Assembly: GCA_001399705.1 (NCBI GenBank)
Contig: LJCR01000162.1
Coordinates: 1-5,947 of the forward strand
Source of the DNA: Kouleothrix aurantiaca
Lineage (GTDB): Bacteria > Chloroflexota > Chloroflexia > Chloroflexales > Roseiflexaceae
Length of the DNA stretch: 5,947 bases
Reading direction: 5' to 3'
The notes under the pieces are model-generated. The model searched no databases. It worked only from the letters and a program-made list of their open reading frames with translations, and was not told the origin of the DNA. Positions 4,844-5,947 of this stretch are shown piece by piece (positions within the stretch are counted from its first letter, which is position 1; each line of letters begins with the position of its first letter). The position numbers and the translations under genes were made by a program.

Positions 4844-5947
4844 ATGGGCCCTCCTTCGTCACCGGCAGATGCCCGGACAGTGACGTCGCAGCCCGCATCA
4901 ACGCGCACCGCTACCAAAGCGGTTCAATTCTACTACATCGCCGTCCCGCGTCATTTGCTGCTGGACCTGCGCGACAATCCCCTGGCGATCGGCATCTACG
5001 CGCTGATGATGCGCCTGGTTACGGCGACCAAGGCGCCGCTCTTAATTTCGGCCGGCGACATCCTTGCTTATGATCCGAGCCTCAACCGCGGAGCGGTGCT
5101 CCGGGCGATCAAGCGGCTCGTCGCGGGCGGCTGGGCGATCGAAACACGGCAGTCCGGGAAGAAAACCACATACCTACCAACCTGGGGGCGGATCAGCGGC
5201 ACGCCGCGCCCGTGGACGGACGATGCCCACTTCGGTCGGCCGCGCCATGTCGATGTGTACCGAGTCGACCGCCGGCTGCTCGATGTCTGCATGGGCAAAC
5301 TTGATCTTCACGGGCGGCATAAGGCCGTGATTACACGCTACCTGACGACCCCACTCTGCGGACTCTCCGACGTCGGCCAGTACGCCCTGGCACTCGCCAG
5401 CCTCCACATGGGCGTGACAACCCCGGCCCTGGAACGCCTTGGCGTTCTGGCTACAGATGATGCCGAGGCGAGGGCACTGCCTGCCGATAACGACATCCTG
5501 GCGCTGGCCTCGCAGCAGGCGCTGATCGATCAGAACCAGGTGCTGACCATTCAGGGCGCCGCCAAGCTCGGCGTGAGGAGGCTGCCGGACAGAGCGCCCT
5601 CCACGACCGCCCAACCGCTTTTTTTTGTGCCTCCTGAGCAGTTCGGCGGCTTGATCGGCAACATGATCGATCACATGATCGGCGATCGCGATCGCGATCG
5701 ATCGTCCGCTGAGGCCCCGGTAGCGGATGAAATGGTGCTGCATAGCGACGCCGAGGGATCATATGGACTCCCAGGTAATTTGAGGAAAACTGAGGTAGCC
5801 GCCCCCCAACCCCCCACGCCCCACGGCGGCGGCCAGTCCTCTCGGGCTGGTCGATCGATTTGGAAAAATGCGCCTTCGGCGCGGAACGACCAGGATGTGC
5901 TCAGGAAACGGAAAGCGCCAGGTTACTTCGCGACATTGGGGTCAAAT
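4844..5947 (+). CDS. Putative plasmid replication initiator, winged-helix protein (partial, C-terminus off the right edge)
   Basis: The frame is open for 368 codons from the ATG at 4844 to the window edge. It is the first possible start after the in-frame TGA at 4781, and GGAG (4833-4836) precedes it by 7 nt. Residues 1-27 are a Ser/Thr/Pro-rich lead-in. Residues 28-116 look like a winged helix: FYYIAVPRHLLLDL, then GIYALMMRLV (50-59), SAGDILAYDPSLNRGAVLRA (69-88), IKRLVAGGWAIET (89-101) and a wing ending in TYLPTWGR (109-116). This resembles the N-terminal DNA-binding domains of plasmid Rep and phage replisome-organiser proteins. A second conserved-looking region follows (about 125-245), then DRDRDR (about 282-287) and a low-complexity Pro/Gly linker. 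I recognise no named family. The replication role is inferred from the repeats, AT-rich segment and antisense-controlled leader. A run of eight T (5619-5626) is in frame. Confidence 0.8.
   Translation, partial: MGPPSSPADARTVTSQPASTRTATKAVQFYYIAVPRHLLLDLRDNPLAIGIYALMMRLVTATKAPLLISAGDILAYDPSLNRGAVLRAIKRLVAGGWAIETRQSGKKTTYLPTWGRISGTPRPWTDDAHFGRPRHVDVYRVDRRLLDVCMGKLDLHGRHKAVITRYLTTPLCGLSDVGQYALALASLHMGVTTPALERLGVLATDDAEARALPADNDILALASQQALIDQNQVLTIQGAAKLGVRRLPDRAPSTTAQPLFFVPPEQFGGLIGNMIDHMIGDRDRDRSSAEAPVADEMVLHSDAEGSYGLPGNLRKTEVAAPQPPTPHGGGQSSRAGRSIWKNAPSARNDQDVLRKRKAPGYFATLGSN
5653..5703. repeat. Cluster of eight GATC sites, including a tandem GCGATC run
   Basis: GATC occurs at 5653, 5665, 5669, 5677, 5684, 5690, 5696 and 5700, eight times in 51 bp. 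The run GCGATCGCGATCGCGATCG at 5682-5700 encodes DRDRDR. The sites lie inside the putative initiator gene. Dense GATC clusters occur in some origins controlled by Dam and SeqA, but codon preference for Asp-Arg and Ile-Asp pairs also explains much of it. Confidence 0.6.

Noticed and set aside
4720..5073. Plus-strand frame through the leader, with an internal ATG at 4780
   Set aside because: Overlaps the initiator in another frame, and its translation past 4844 has no sense compared with the initiator frame. A translated leader peptide from 4780 cannot be excluded but has weak support.
5619..5626. Run of eight T as a programmed frameshift site
   Set aside because: The zero frame stays open for more than 100 codons afterwards, and no stimulatory structure or conserved alternative product is evident.
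5174..5743. Minus-strand open frame of 189 codons
   Set aside because: Opposite the putative initiator; its translation is GC-shadow-like and no promoter or ribosome-binding site was seen.

Overview
The window looks like a plasmid or integrative-element backbone from a high-GC bacterium. The coding parts are GC-rich, and two short regulatory stretches (2241-2300 and 4521-4600) drop to about 31-32% GC by hand count. There are no rRNA or tRNA genes, transposases or CRISPR repeats. The taxon cannot be fixed from sequence alone. Chloroflexota or another GC-rich phylum is only a guess.

Layout. Left third, minus strand: an SSB-type single-stranded DNA-binding protein (1344-2078) is followed by a sigma-70-family factor (1187 to beyond position 1). 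The sigma factor starts in the window and leaves it within its region 1.2. It carries an unusual 360-residue N-terminal extension with a coiled coil and two C2H2-like zinc-finger motifs. A 27-bp near-perfect palindrome lies between the two genes. Centre: a divergent AT-rich promoter region (about 2254-2327) drives SSB to the left and a two-gene operon to the right. That operon encodes a small protein that reads as two tandem ribbon-helix-helix-like units (2384-2818) and a receiver / HATPase_c_4 / winged-helix fusion (2837-4369). Right third: an array of 10-bp repeats (4370-4446), a promoter containing a further repeat copy, an AT-rich stretch and a long structured leader precede a winged-helix protein (4844 to beyond 5947). 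I read this protein as the likely replication initiator.

The most striking signal is in the initiator leader. A near-consensus minus-strand promoter (4750-4778) and a minus-strand rho-independent terminator (4646-4695) define an antisense RNA of about 100 nt. The same region can form two mutually exclusive stems: 4628-4645 with 4734-4751, or 4741-4749 with the initiator ribosome-binding site at 4831-4839. This has the architecture of an antisense-RNA-controlled translational switch, as in plasmid copy-number control, here apparently in an undescribed replicon.

Working model (inference): the repeats, AT-rich segment and initiator form the replication module. The antisense RNA and the repeat in the promoter limit initiator output. 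SSB supports replication. The ribbon-helix-helix protein, receiver-ATPase protein and element-encoded sigma factor provide regulation. All four promoters found have a 17-bp spacer and a TGn extended -10.
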